Assembly: GCA_029881995.1 (NCBI GenBank)
Contig: JAOULO010000013.1
Location: 1-64,000 of the forward strand
Length of the DNA stretch: 64,000 bases
DNA from: Gammaproteobacteria bacterium
GTDB taxonomy: Bacteria; Pseudomonadota; Gammaproteobacteria; UBA6429; Thiohalophilaceae
Reading direction: 5' to 3'
Positions 55,238 through 64,000 of this stretch are shown here, piece by piece. The notes under the pieces are model-generated. The model made no database searches. It was not told the DNA's origin and was given only the letters and a program-made list of their open reading frames with translations. Position 1 is the first letter of the stretch, and each line of letters opens with the position of its first letter. The position numbers and the translations under genes are program-made.

Positions 55238-56641
55238 GTGGAATTGGCCTATCCTGAAATTGATGATACCCCTGCAGAAGCACTGAAACTCCCCCCGTAT
55301 TCCATAGAAGCTGAACAATCTGTCCTTGGTGGACTCATGATCGACAATAGCAGCTGGGATCAGGTTGCTGACATGATTACCGAGGTGGATTTTTATCGTA
55401 AGGAACACCGCCTGATCTTTCGTGCTATTGCTACCCAGTCCGAGGATGCGAAACCCAGTGATGCCGTTACCCTGTCAGAATGGCTTGAGTCTAATAATGA
55501 ACTGAACAATGTTGGTGGCCTGAGCTACCTTGGGACACTGGCCAAGAACACTCCCACGGCGGCCAATATCAAGGCCTATGCCAATATTGTCCGTGAACGA
55601 TCCATCATGCGCCAATTGGTAAGTGTCGGGACAGACATTGCCAATTCAGCCTACAACCCGGATGGTCGAGATAGTAAGGAATTACTGGAAAATGCTGAAC
55701 AAAAGGTCTTCCAGATTGCCGAGCAGGGTGCCAAGGGGCGTCAGGGTTACCAGAATATTCGCCAGTTATTGACCAAGGCAGTGGATCGCATCGATATGCT
55801 ATTTCAGGCAGATAGTCATATCACGGGGGTTTCAACAGGCTTTGAAGATTTTGATGAAAAAACAGCCGGCCTGCAACCGTCCGATTTGATTATTGTTGCA
55901 GGACGTCCTTCCATGGGTAAAACCACTTTTGCCATGAATATTGCCGAGAATGCTGCTATTAAGTCAGGAGCCCCGGTTGCAGTGTTTAGTATGGAAATGC
56001 CTGGGGATCAGTTAGCAATGCGTATGATGTCCTCCCTTGGCAGTATTGACCAGCATAAGTTGCGAACGGGTAAGCTAGCTGATGAAGACTGGCCCAGGAT
56101 TACCTCAGCTGTGGGCATTTTGTCTGAAGCACCAATATACATTGATGATACCCCGGCTCTTACACCGATTGACCTGCGAGCTCGTGCACGACGATTGAAG
56201 CGCGAACATGGTGAGTTGGGTTTGATTGTTATCGATTACTTACAACTGATGCAGGGCTCAGGGAAGACGAATGAAAACCGGGCAACAGAGATTTCTGAAA
56301 TTTCTCGAGGTCTAAAAGCACTAGCGAAAGAATTACATGTACCAGTCATTGCCCTGTCTCAGCTGAATCGTAGCCTGGAGCAACGCCAGGATAAACGACC
56401 GATAATGTCGGATCTGCGTGAGTCTGGGGCGATCGAACAGGATGCTGATGTGATCGTCTTTATTTATCGTGATGAAGTCTATAATGAGGATTCACCCGAT
56501 AAAGGCAAGGCAGAGATTATTATTGGTAAGCAACGAAACGGTCCCATTGGTAAAGTGTTCTTAACCTTTAATGGTCGCTTTACTCGCTTTGATAATTTTA
56601 TCAGTGATTCCGCCGGGATGAGCTATGAGGGTGGCGGATGA
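55238..56641 (+). CDS. dnaB: replicative DNA helicase DnaB
   Basis: 467 residues. N-terminal scaffold domain (PYSIEAEQSVLGGLMID), RecA-like C-terminal helicase with Walker A GRPSMGKTTFAMN near 220, Walker B LIVIDYLQLM and the arginine finger region QRNGPIGKV. Starts with GTG after GAGGAG. No intein. Overlaps alr by four bases (ATGA). Confidence 0.97.
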   Translation: MELAYPEIDDTPAEALKLPPYSIEAEQSVLGGLMIDNSSWDQVADMITEVDFYRKEHRLIFRAIATQSEDAKPSDAVTLSEWLESNNELNNVGGLSYLGTLAKNTPTAANIKAYANIVRERSIMRQLVSVGTDIANSAYNPDGRDSKELLENAEQKVFQIAEQGAKGRQGYQNIRQLLTKAVDRIDMLFQADSHITGVSTGFEDFDEKTAGLQPSDLIIVAGRPSMGKTTFAMNIAENAAIKSGAPVAVFSMEMPGDQLAMRMMSSLGSIDQHKLRTGKLADEDWPRITSAVGILSEAPIYIDDTPALTPIDLRARARRLKREHGELGLIVIDYLQLMQGSGKTNENRATEISEISRGLKALAKELHVPVIALSQLNRSLEQRQDKRPIMSDLRESGAIEQDADVIVFIYRDEVYNEDSPDKGKAEIIIGKQRNGPIGKVFLTFNGRFTRFDNFISDSAGMSYEGGG

Positions 56642-57732
56642 GTCGGGCCACCCGGGCCGTAATCGATCTGGCGGCCCTCAGACACAATCTTCAAATCAGC
56701 CGTCAGGCTGCACCTAATTCAAAACAAATGGCTATTATCAAGGCCCATGCCTATGGTCATGGGATGGTGCGTATTGCCCAGGCCCTTGATGAGGCCGATG
56801 CCTTTGGGGTAGCCATTATCGAAGAAGCCATTCCTTTACGGGAAGCGGGCATTAGTAAACCCATTCTATTGCTTGAGGGTTTTAATTCAAAACAGGATCT
56901 AAACCTGATTCGTGGTTATAAACTGGATTGTGTTATTCATCATGAGAGCCAGTTGAAAATTCTTGAATCAATAGAAGGTGATCCTATCAAGGTTTGGCTA
57001 AAGATTGATTCTGGTATGCATAGACTGGGCTTCAGTCCAGATATTGCAAACGAGGTCTATCAACGCTTATTAAAATGCCCATCAGTGAGCCAACCGATTT
57101 CTTTGATGACCCATCTCTCTAATGCAGATGATCTGGCGGATGATTTTACCGAGCAACAGATCAGGACCTTTAATGAAGCCATTGGGTTTAAAAATTCAAG
57201 CAATGAAGAAATCGATTGCAGTATTGCAAATTCAGCAGGAATTATGGGCTGGCCAAGCAGTCATGCCGACTGGGTCAGACCCGGTATCATGCTTTACGGC
57301 GTTTCACCATTTATTTCACAGGCCACTAAACAATATGACCTGAAACCGGTAATGACGCTCAAGTCAGAATTGATAGCAGTAAATCAGTATAAAAAAGGGG
57401 ATCGTATTGGTTATGGCGGTACCTGGGCCTGCCCAGAAGACATGCCAGTGGGGGTAGTGGCCATTGGTTATGGCGATGGTTACCCTCGCCATGCCCCATC
57501 GGGTACACCGGTACTGGTTAAAGATAGGCCGTGCCAGCTGGTCGGACGGGTTTCGATGGATATGTTGACCATTGATTTGCGCCATTGCTCTGATGCCAAA
57601 CCGGGAGATGAAGTGATTCTATGGGGTAAAGGCCTGCCGATTGAAAAAATAGCTGACTTGTCCGGTACGATTGCTTATGAATTACTCTGTGGGGTGACAA
57701 ACCGGGTAGCCTTTGAGTACCAGGATAAGTGA
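56638..57732 (+). CDS. alr: alanine racemase
   Basis: 364 residues, PLP-dependent D-alanine supply for peptidoglycan. The Schiff-base lysine is in IIKAHAYGHGM near residue 34; the usual motif is KANAYGHG, so the Asn is His here. The catalytic tyrosine is in DRIGYGGTW near 260, and GRVSMDMLTID is present. dnaB-alr is a conserved pair. Confidence 0.95.
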   Translation: MSRATRAVIDLAALRHNLQISRQAAPNSKQMAIIKAHAYGHGMVRIAQALDEADAFGVAIIEEAIPLREAGISKPILLLEGFNSKQDLNLIRGYKLDCVIHHESQLKILESIEGDPIKVWLKIDSGMHRLGFSPDIANEVYQRLLKCPSVSQPISLMTHLSNADDLADDFTEQQIRTFNEAIGFKNSSNEEIDCSIANSAGIMGWPSSHADWVRPGIMLYGVSPFISQATKQYDLKPVMTLKSELIAVNQYKKGDRIGYGGTWACPEDMPVGVVAIGYGDGYPRHAPSGTPVLVKDRPCQLVGRVSMDMLTIDLRHCSDAKPGDEVILWGKGLPIEKIADLSGTIAYELLCGVTNRVAFEYQDK

Positions 57733-57896
57733 GTTGAGTAAAATATCGAGAGCATCTTCTGGCGTTATATCTCCAATATCCACTGACTTATAATAGTGTA
57801 TTTAAAGTACTGATATAAGGTGTTTTTGGTATATTAGTAAATTCTCACTATACTCTAGTTATATCCATATAATCTTTCATATAACAGGTATACCCC

Positions 57897-58304
57897 ATGA
57901 GTTTTATTGAGTTTAATGACAGCCTGAAGGTTGATAATAAATTGATTGATCAGGAACACGGAGTATTGATTGAATATATCAATTTACTTCAAAAGGCGAT
58001 TGAGAATGAAACAAGCACCAGAATCACAGGGCAGGTGTTAGAGGGGCTAACAGAATATACCAATACCCATTTTTTTGTTGAAGAAGAAATGATGAAGGCC
58101 TATGACTATCCTGATAAGGCCAATCATATGAAAGCCCATGATGGTTTCCGTAATCGACTGGCTACTTTGATTGAAAAGCATGAAAATGGTGAAAGTGAGT
58201 TATCAAACAGTGTAATGGAATTTTTAAAGGAATGGCTCACCGAGCATATTTTAAAAATTGACAGAAAACTATCAGATTATCTTGCGGATAAATCATTTCG
58301 ATAG
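57897..58304 (+). CDS. bacteriohemerythrin
   Basis: 135 residues, a four-helix di-iron O2-binding protein. All seven ligands are present: His21, His58, Glu62, His77, His81, His117 and Asp122. Such proteins deliver or sense O2. TATAAT at 57868-57873 is a possible -10 in the A+T-rich upstream gap. The SRPBCC gene follows by nine bases. Confidence 0.92.
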   Translation: MSFIEFNDSLKVDNKLIDQEHGVLIEYINLLQKAIENETSTRITGQVLEGLTEYTNTHFFVEEEMMKAYDYPDKANHMKAHDGFRNRLATLIEKHENGESELSNSVMEFLKEWLTEHILKIDRKLSDYLADKSFR

Positions 58305-58313
58305 TCGTGTTAA

Positions 58314-58853
58314 ATGGCCGGCATCTATAAAAAAATCGGTTTTTTCCTGGTCGCCAGTTTAATCAGTCTTATCCTAATCGGTCTATCATTGGACAGCGAT
58401 TTCAGAGCCTCCCAGTCAATCAATATCAATGCCAAGGCCACAGATATTCACCCCTATGTTGATGATTTAAAAAAATGGCGCCATTGGAGTCCATGGCAAA
58501 CAGGACAGCAGAAAATCAGAATTAGTTATGGAAATGTAACCCAGGGAGTTGGAGCGACCCAGAAATGGAAAGATGGAGATGAGTATGGACGTTTGGTAAT
58601 TACGGCTTCTTCACCTCAAAATGGGATTGCATATGATGTTTATTTTGGAGCTGATACGGTTCCCTCAATTAGTGCAATTCAATATAAAACAATAAAACCA
58701 GGCGTAACTAAAGTCACCTGGAATATACAGGGTGAAATTGCAATACCTATTGTTGGACCATATATGGCTAAACTTGTTGCATACCAGGCTTCTAATGCTT
58801 TTATAGAAGGTTTGTCAAATCTCAGATCACTGGTTGAAAAAAATAAAGATTAA
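58314..58853 (+). CDS. membrane-anchored SRPBCC (START-like) protein
   Basis: 179 residues: one N-terminal transmembrane helix (about 9-26), then an SRPBCC/polyketide-cyclase-like fold (KWRHWSPW and the C-terminal amphipathic helix). The fold binds a hydrophobic ligand; which one is unknown. It begins nine bases after the hemerythrin gene, so the two are probably co-transcribed. It converges on the exported rhodanese gene with three bases between stops. Confidence 0.72.
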   Translation: MAGIYKKIGFFLVASLISLILIGLSLDSDFRASQSININAKATDIHPYVDDLKKWRHWSPWQTGQQKIRISYGNVTQGVGATQKWKDGDEYGRLVITASSPQNGIAYDVYFGADTVPSISAIQYKTIKPGVTKVTWNIQGEIAIPIVGPYMAKLVAYQASNAFIEGLSNLRSLVEKNKD

Positions 58854-58856
58854 CCT

Positions 58857-59558
58857 TTATGGAATGACTATTGTTAATCCGAGTATCTGCCAGGACTGCA
58901 TACCTCCCCGATAGTAATAAATTTTATTAGCAGGATAACCCTGCTTCAAAAGGTTACGGATGGCACGGGGTGACTGACCACACCACATCCCGTTACACCA
59001 GAGCAATATATCTTTGGCCGCGGAAAAATCCCATGGCGATTTATTATCTTCTTTCAAACCCAGATTTACTAACAGATCCCCACCAAGACTATTTCCCTTT
59101 GGTTTTAGTTTAACGCCAAGTTTGGACATGGCATCACGTAATTGAGGATGATATTCACTGTGATCAAATACGGTAAATGGAATATTGATTGATCCTGGTA
59201 TGGTACCTTTCTTGTGCCAGTCAGGTGTACGCGCATCAATAACCAAACCTGTGCCATTGTTTAGTTTGGACTGCATGAATTTCAATACTTCTATTTCGGC
59301 CACGCTTGTAACCCCAGTGGCTACCTGCATGGGTTGAATACAGAATGGAGGACATTTTCGTGATGTACGGGCAAACCCACCAGTCAGGATATTACTTTGA
59401 TTCTGTATTCGCTGGATAGTGACAGGGGCACCATTATGTATGACTTCAATTGAGGCCATCTCTTTACTGATATTTACATCAAGCGCATAAGTGTTAAATG
59501 CTAAAAGCTTAAGACATAGCAGTATGAATAATTTGAATTTAATATGCTTAGTTCTCAT
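58857..59558 (-). CDS. exported rhodanese-like protein with CNGxWCGQS loop
   Basis: 233 residues with a signal peptide (about 1-25) and one C-terminal rhodanese domain. The active-loop region reads CNGMWCGQSPRA, with Cys188 and Cys193. The loop is longer than the CxxxxR six-residue rhodanese loop and has two cysteines, a variant I associate with sulfur-oxidising bacteria. It likely carries or transfers sulfane sulfur in the periplasm. It follows the 132-residue gene on the minus strand by 22 bases. Confidence 0.82.
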   Translation of the reverse strand: MRTKHIKFKLFILLCLKLLAFNTYALDVNISKEMASIEVIHNGAPVTIQRIQNQSNILTGGFARTSRKCPPFCIQPMQVATGVTSVAEIEVLKFMQSKLNNGTGLVIDARTPDWHKKGTIPGSINIPFTVFDHSEYHPQLRDAMSKLGVKLKPKGNSLGGDLLVNLGLKEDNKSPWDFSAAKDILLWCNGMWCGQSPRAIRNLLKQGYPANKIYYYRGGMQSWQILGLTIVIP

Positions 59559-59580
59559 CTTGGGTACCTCAGCTACAGCT

Positions 59581-59979
59581 TTATTGTCTTTGGTTATAAA
59601 GGTCGATGGTCATTTTTTTTGCCAGAGAGAAATCCTTACTTGATTTGAACCGATGATAAATTCTGAGTCTTTCCTGAGTAGACAATCGAATATAAATGGC
59701 CAGGGTGGCAGAGTCTTTTTTCTTAAAATATTTTTCAAACTCATTGATATTTTTTAAGGCCTGTTGAATCTCTTGGGTAAGCTGAGTTTTACCTGTACTA
59801 ATGGTATTACTGGAGCGTGATTCATCAAGATATTCAAGCTTTCCAGCCTCATCGTGCAGGGCATCCAGATAGTCATCAGCGTGAGTAATTTCAATAAAGA
59901 CCGACAGGGCAAAGGTCAGCAGGATGGTCAAAATCTGCTTATTTCCGAGAATTCTGTATCCAAAATAACATGCTTTCAT
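59581..59979 (-). CDS. exported small hypothetical protein
   Basis: 132 residues. A long N-terminal segment (about 14-34) is a signal peptide or anchor. The mature part is helical and charged (YLDALHDEAGKLEYLDESR, LTQEIQQALKNINEFEKYFK). No family recognised. Upstream of the rhodanese gene, 22 bases apart, so likely co-transcribed; a partner role is inference. Confidence 0.55.
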   Translation of the reverse strand: MKACYFGYRILGNKQILTILLTFALSVFIEITHADDYLDALHDEAGKLEYLDESRSSNTISTGKTQLTQEIQQALKNINEFEKYFKKKDSATLAIYIRLSTQERLRIYHRFKSSKDFSLAKKMTIDLYNQRQ

Positions 59980-60135
59980 ACGTCGTTCCTTGTATGCCTT
60001 TATTCGGCAGCCAAATTAAATGCTTTAGAAAAGTAATGTTATATAGGTATTATATGTGAGTCAATGACTGCGGTCTGTAAGAGTGTTTTTTCTCTTAGGT
60101 TGATGTTTATTGTAGCCAAAACTGGCTTGTTATCT

Positions 60136-61884
60136 TTATTTTGGCTTATTACTGCTCTTTTGATGAGCCACGTTATTAAACAGGCAGACACGGTTTCTAC
60201 CCTGATCCTTGGCATTATAAAGTGCTTCATCTGCCTGTTTGATGAGGTCCTCTGATTGATTAACCCCATCCGGGATTAGACAGGCAATGCCACCACTGAT
60301 AGTGACATGGTCTACTGGTGAATCTTTGTGTTCTAAATTCAGTTCGGATACCGCCTGGCGCATTTTTTCAGCAATAAAATAGGCGCCCTGTTCATCGGTC
60401 TCAGGGAGGATAGCAATAAATTCTTCACCACCATAGCGTGTAATAAAATCACCTGGTCGTGAAATATTGGTGATAAATGTTTCAGCAATTTTTTGCAGGC
60501 ATTCATCACCAGCCTGGTGCCCATATCGGTCATTAAATTTTTTAAAAAAATCGATATCCATCATTACCGCAGCAATGGGCTTTTTATTTCGTCGGTGCCT
60601 GGGCCACTCCTGAGCAAAAGCATTGTGTAGGAAACGCCGGTTTGGCAAATTGGTTAAAGCATCATGTTCCGAAAGCTCAGTCAGTTCCAGGTTTTGATGA
60701 TGCAGAAGTGAGTTGGCCTGTTCAAGATCCTTTTTGGCCTTTGCCAATTCCAGCATGATGTTTCCCATGGCTGCTTCCTGTGCCTTTCGTTCAGTTATAT
60801 CTCTAATGATACCGGTAAAATAAATCTCATTTTCAATACGACTCTCACTAACAGTGATCTCAAGCGGAAATGTATTGCCGTCTTTTCGTTTACCCGTGAC
60901 ATCTAACATGCGTCCAACAAGAGTAGGACGATCTGACTGAAAATATTGTTCAATATATTTATCATGACGAGGGCCCATATCCTCTTCCATAATCATATTT
61001 ATACTCTGGCCTATCATTTCTTCCGGGGTATAGCCAAAGTCACGTTCAATAGCATGATTGACAGAAAGAATAATTCCATTCTTGTCTGTTGTTATAATGC
61101 TGTCATTAGCCGTTGTTAATATGGCTCTTAAAAATGATTCGCTTTTTTCAAGCTTGAGTTCTTCCTCCTTGTTTTTTTTCATTAGTCCATACATGGCTTC
61201 ATTAGCTTTTTTATTAATTTGGTCAGCATATTTATAAGAAGATAATAATTCACTATGTTCAAATCTCAGATATAGTGAATCAGAGATAACCGTATTTAGT
61301 CTTTTGGCTACAAATAACATTGCAACAATATAGATAACTGACAATCCAGCAACAGCTAGATATGTCGGACTGCCAAGATAAACAAGCCGTAAAATAAACG
61401 GTAACATTAGCACCAGTATGAAAACCTGAAATATGCGCAATCTAGAGGAAAGAACAGCTATAGCACCACCAGAAAGACCTGTAATGATGATTAAATGAAG
61501 TGTTTGTAGAGAAACCGGTGTGTCCAGAGCTAACCAAAGACTTGTGCTACCCCACAATAAGGCAGATGCGGTGCTACCGAATAAAAAACAACGCTCCCAT
61601 TTTTGAAAGCAGCCAACGTCTTTGCATCCAGATTTAAACTGGTGATTACAGAATAGATTGGCCAGAATTAAAATGAAGATCATGCTCAGCCAGGAAAGTA
61701 ATTTTGTAGATTGAGTGTGATCCCACATTACATAGGTAAATGTCATGGCCACAGCCATGGCAGCAAATATCGCTATGGGGAGTTGTTTATATAGCAGTTT
61801 AACTTGATAGCAATAGACAGCATCATCAACTTGAGGTTTGATGTATGAAGAGGTGTTTTCTGTGCTATTAGAAATCGTTGTCAT
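60136..61884 (-). CDS. membrane PAS-GGDEF diguanylate cyclase
   Basis: 582 residues: about six transmembrane helices (35-205), a short coiled segment, a PAS domain with PAC (about 258-375), a second coil and a C-terminal GGDEF domain (about 410-570). The active site is YGGEEF and the inhibitory RxxD (SRPGDF) precedes it by five residues, so the cyclase looks active and product-inhibited. It makes c-di-GMP in response to a membrane or PAS signal. Complements the EAL and PilZ proteins in the window. Confidence 0.9.
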   Translation of the reverse strand: MTTISNSTENTSSYIKPQVDDAVYCYQVKLLYKQLPIAIFAAMAVAMTFTYVMWDHTQSTKLLSWLSMIFILILANLFCNHQFKSGCKDVGCFQKWERCFLFGSTASALLWGSTSLWLALDTPVSLQTLHLIIITGLSGGAIAVLSSRLRIFQVFILVLMLPFILRLVYLGSPTYLAVAGLSVIYIVAMLFVAKRLNTVISDSLYLRFEHSELLSSYKYADQINKKANEAMYGLMKKNKEEELKLEKSESFLRAILTTANDSIITTDKNGIILSVNHAIERDFGYTPEEMIGQSINMIMEEDMGPRHDKYIEQYFQSDRPTLVGRMLDVTGKRKDGNTFPLEITVSESRIENEIYFTGIIRDITERKAQEAAMGNIMLELAKAKKDLEQANSLLHHQNLELTELSEHDALTNLPNRRFLHNAFAQEWPRHRRNKKPIAAVMMDIDFFKKFNDRYGHQAGDECLQKIAETFITNISRPGDFITRYGGEEFIAILPETDEQGAYFIAEKMRQAVSELNLEHKDSPVDHVTISGGIACLIPDGVNQSEDLIKQADEALYNAKDQGRNRVCLFNNVAHQKSSNKPK

Positions 61885-62076
61885 GAGTTTGCCAAAGAAA
61901 AAATACCCAATACTTGATGTTGTTTATCCTTAGCCTTTAAACTGCCGTAAATATTGCTGATAAATTTTTCCATTTCCTCATTTTTTAGCGTCTAATCAAT
62001 GACTTTAGTTAAATTAAATTCACAAAACATGACAAAATTAGTGCCTATTTATAAGCAAAGTTTTCGGAGATAGCGC

Positions 62077-63450
62077 GTGGCCAAAGCCAAATTAATCTAT
62101 GTCTGTGGTTCATGTGGTGCCGAGGCCCCCAAATGGGCAGGGCAGTGTAGTGAATGTCAGGCATGGAATACCCTTACTGAATCTGTATCTAGCAGTAGGT
62201 TAACCCCCATCGAAAATCCTCGATTTACAGGCTTTACAGGGAGTAATGACAGTAATTCGATCTGCTTATTATCTGATGTGATCCCTGATGACGTTCCCAG
62301 GATCCCGACTTCTGTCGGTGAATTCGACAGGGTACTGGGTGGTGGGCTGGTACCAGGCTCAGTAATCCTCATTGGGGGTGACCCCGGTATTGGTAAATCC
62401 ACTATTTTATTGCAAACCATGGTCGGCCTGGCTGAAAAACATAAGACTTTGTACGTCACAGGAGAGGAATCCTTGCAACAGGTGAGTATGCGTGCTCACA
62501 GGTTGGAGTTGCCCATGCACGATCTTCAAATGCTGGCAGCAACGCAAGTGGAACAAATTCTGGAGATCGCACAAAGAGAAAGGCCACGAGTCATGGTGAT
62601 TGATTCTATCCAGACCATGTTTACGGCCTTACTGCAGTCAGCTCCAGGTGCCGTGGCCCAGGTAAGGGAGTCTGCCGCACAGCTGGTACGTTATGCGAAA
62701 CAGACACAGACTGTATTGTTCCTGGTGGGTCACGTAACCAAGGAAGGGACTCTGGCAGGCCCGAGAGTACTCGAACACATGGTTGATACCGTGCTTTATT
62801 TTGAAGGGGATTCGAGCAGTCGCTATCGGCTTATTCGGGCCATTAAAAATCGATTTGGAGCCGTTAATGAGCTTGGCCTGTTTGCAATGACAGACAAAGG
62901 GCTCAGGGAAGTGACCAATCCCTCAGCCATATTTCTGTCCCGCCATGAAGAAGTGGTCCCTGGCAGTGTTGTCATGGTGACTCGAGAGGGGAGTCGTCCC
63001 CTGCTCGTTGAAGTACAGGCCCTGGTCGATGAGAGCCACCTGAGTAATCCAAGGCGGGTGACCATTGGTTTGGAGCACAATCGTCTGGCTATGTTACTTG
63101 CGGTCTTACATCGTCATGCGGGGATAGTGACCTATGACCAGGATGTGTTTGCAAATGTAGTAGGTGGTGTGAGGGTGACAGAAACCGGGGCAGATCTGGC
63201 TGTGCTACTGGCTGTGATTTCCAGCCTGAAAAATCGAACCATTCCCCGTGACTGGGTGGTGTTTGGTGAGGTAGGGCTGGCCGGTGAGATCCGACCTGTT
63301 CCAAATGGTGAGGAAAGGTTAAATGAAGCTGTGAAGCATGGTTTTAAACAGGCATTGGTACCAAGTGCAAATGCACCAAAGAAAGCCATCAAAGGGCTTG
63401 AGATACGTTCGATTAGTCGCCTGGACGAGGCGCTTGATATTATGGCTTGA
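62077..63450 (+). CDS. radA: DNA repair protein RadA
   Basis: 457 residues: zinc finger CGSCGAEAPKWAGQCSEC, RecA-like ATPase with Walker A GGDPGIGKSTILLQ near 100-113, the KNRFGAVNE motif, and a Lon-like C-terminal domain. Processes recombination branches. Starts with GTG after CGGAGA. It overlaps the 3' end of the converging PilZ gene by 11 bases. Confidence 0.96.
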   Translation: MAKAKLIYVCGSCGAEAPKWAGQCSECQAWNTLTESVSSSRLTPIENPRFTGFTGSNDSNSICLLSDVIPDDVPRIPTSVGEFDRVLGGGLVPGSVILIGGDPGIGKSTILLQTMVGLAEKHKTLYVTGEESLQQVSMRAHRLELPMHDLQMLAATQVEQILEIAQRERPRVMVIDSIQTMFTALLQSAPGAVAQVRESAAQLVRYAKQTQTVLFLVGHVTKEGTLAGPRVLEHMVDTVLYFEGDSSSRYRLIRAIKNRFGAVNELGLFAMTDKGLREVTNPSAIFLSRHEEVVPGSVVMVTREGSRPLLVEVQALVDESHLSNPRRVTIGLEHNRLAMLLAVLHRHAGIVTYDQDVFANVVGGVRVTETGADLAVLLAVISSLKNRTIPRDWVVFGEVGLAGEIRPVPNGEERLNEAVKHGFKQALVPSANAPKKAIKGLEIRSISRLDEALDIMA

Positions 63451-63817
63451 TGTCAATCATTTCGGAAATTTCACGTTCCAGTTGTTCTTCATCGCCCATA
63501 TTCAACTCCATCAGGCGGTGTAAATGCGAAATACTGTCGATATCGATAAATTCACAATGAAAGCCAATGCGTCCATCTTCCATATGGGCAATGCTGACAT
63601 TCATATCAATTTTGATTTCTTCACCTGCAAGAAGGACTTCCAGTAAATATTCGTCCCCGGCTTCTCCCTGCCAGTTATGGGGTGCAGCAATCAATGCACC
63701 CTTCAGGCTTATGTCATATAGGCGGCTGTCCCATGCCTCACCAGATTGTTTGACCAGACGAACATCTGCATCAAAAGGGATTCGTGTAAACTGTCGTTTT
63801 TGTTCTGTTGTGGCCAT
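63440..63817 (-). CDS. PilZ domain protein
   Basis: 125 residues, one PilZ domain. The RxxR-type head is QKRQFTRIPF, and the second motif is DISLKG(A). A c-di-GMP effector by family. It converges on radA, overlapping 11 bases. AAGGAG sits before the ATG. The rest of the C-terminus is acidic (MNMGDEEQLEREISEM). Confidence 0.85.
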   Translation of the reverse strand: MATTEQKRQFTRIPFDADVRLVKQSGEAWDSRLYDISLKGALIAAPHNWQGEAGDEYLLEVLLAGEEIKIDMNVSIAHMEDGRIGFHCEFIDIDSISHLHRLMELNMGDEEQLEREISEMIDIKP

Positions 63818-63947
63818 AGCGGCTCCTTAATTCTTTTATCAGCAGAAACCAGATTCTCTTCAATACATGGATTATAGCGGTAGTAAAAAAGGCTTGTATA
63901 TTGAAATCTCACAATTCATTTGAAAATAATAAATTTGGTGGAGACTA

Positions 63948-64000
63948 ATGTTGATTTGGATCAACCGTTTCTTCAGATTTATGTTTCCAATTCGGATTGA
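63948..64000 (+). CDS. probable start of a gene cut by the window edge
   Basis: ATG 63948 follows GGTGGAG at a good distance and the frame stays open to the last base (MLIWINRFFRFMFPIRI). Hydrophobic and basic, so possibly a membrane protein. Seventeen codons cannot identify it. Confidence 0.4.
   Translation, partial: MLIWINRFFRFMFPIRI

Overview
The window reads as the chromosome of a free-living gammaproteobacterium of moderate G+C. The support is block synteny typical of that class: amiC-mutL-miaA-hfq-hflX-hflK-hflC-DUF2065-hisZ-purA, then tRNA-Leu, rnr, rlmB, rpsF-rpsR-DUF2232-rplI, dnaB-alr and radA. Glycolate oxidase (glcDEF), a serine/alanine-glyoxylate aminotransferase and the PEP synthase pair ppsA/ppsR suggest handling of 2-phosphoglycolate-type carbon. 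Three separate rhodanese-family proteins and a molybdenum-cofactor block fit a sulfur-oxidising, possibly autotrophic lineage. The genus cannot be fixed from the sequence alone. I see no phage, transposase, integrase or CRISPR array.

Layout. 1-0.9 kb: a small lipoprotein gene and a 416-bp gap that holds three CC-N6-GG palindromes and a multi-hairpin repeat-like element. 0.9-4.7 kb: a KefB/C-type antiporter, then the overlapping Sco1 - PCu(A)C - psd set (copper delivery to cytochrome oxidase plus phospholipid synthesis). 4.8-9.2 kb: an HTH-less LexA/UmuD-like autoprotease, a Mut7-C RNase, a sulfurtransferase, the glyoxylate aminotransferase, a 51-residue membrane protein and a Crp-like protein. 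9.2-14.8 kb: divergent ppsA/ppsR, htpG behind a good sigma32-type promoter, and a DUF3185 protein. 14.8-17 kb: small genes (34-aa membrane peptide, PilZ, CheX, DUF2892, BolA). 17-22.3 kb: glcD - kinase fusion - glcE - glcF. 22.3-26.4 kb: small stress genes (Hsp15, Nudix, thioredoxin, TPR protein, periplasmic rhodanese). 26.6-30.4 kb: moeA-mobB-mobA, a 58-aa protein and queG. 30.4-43 kb: nnr-tsaE-amiC-mutL-miaA-hfq-hflX-hflKC-hisZ-purA, ended by a strong terminator.

43.1-47.7 kb is the most unusual block. A RimK-like ATP-grasp protein with a family-specific N-terminal domain is divergent from a DUF2817 zinc-peptidase-like protein, a GNAT acetyltransferase fused to a papain/C39-like peptidase, and a prolyl-hydroxylase-like dioxygenase. 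ATP-grasp ligases of this type next to GNAT-peptidase fusions have been predicted from gene context to make or tailor a small peptide, but I know of no identified product. 47.8-57.7 kb returns to core genes, interrupted by a cNMP-binding/EAL phosphodiesterase. 57.9-62 kb is sensory and accessory: bacteriohemerythrin, a membrane-anchored SRPBCC protein, an exported rhodanese with an atypical loop, and a membrane PAS-GGDEF cyclase. The window ends with radA, a second PilZ protein and the probable start of another gene.

Second-messenger signalling recurs: one GGDEF, one EAL and two PilZ proteins plus a CheX phosphatase. Five genes shorter than 60 codons that length cut-offs usually miss are annotated at 8120-8275, 14872-14976, 29102-29278, 44613-44687 (doubtful) and 63948-64000 (partial).
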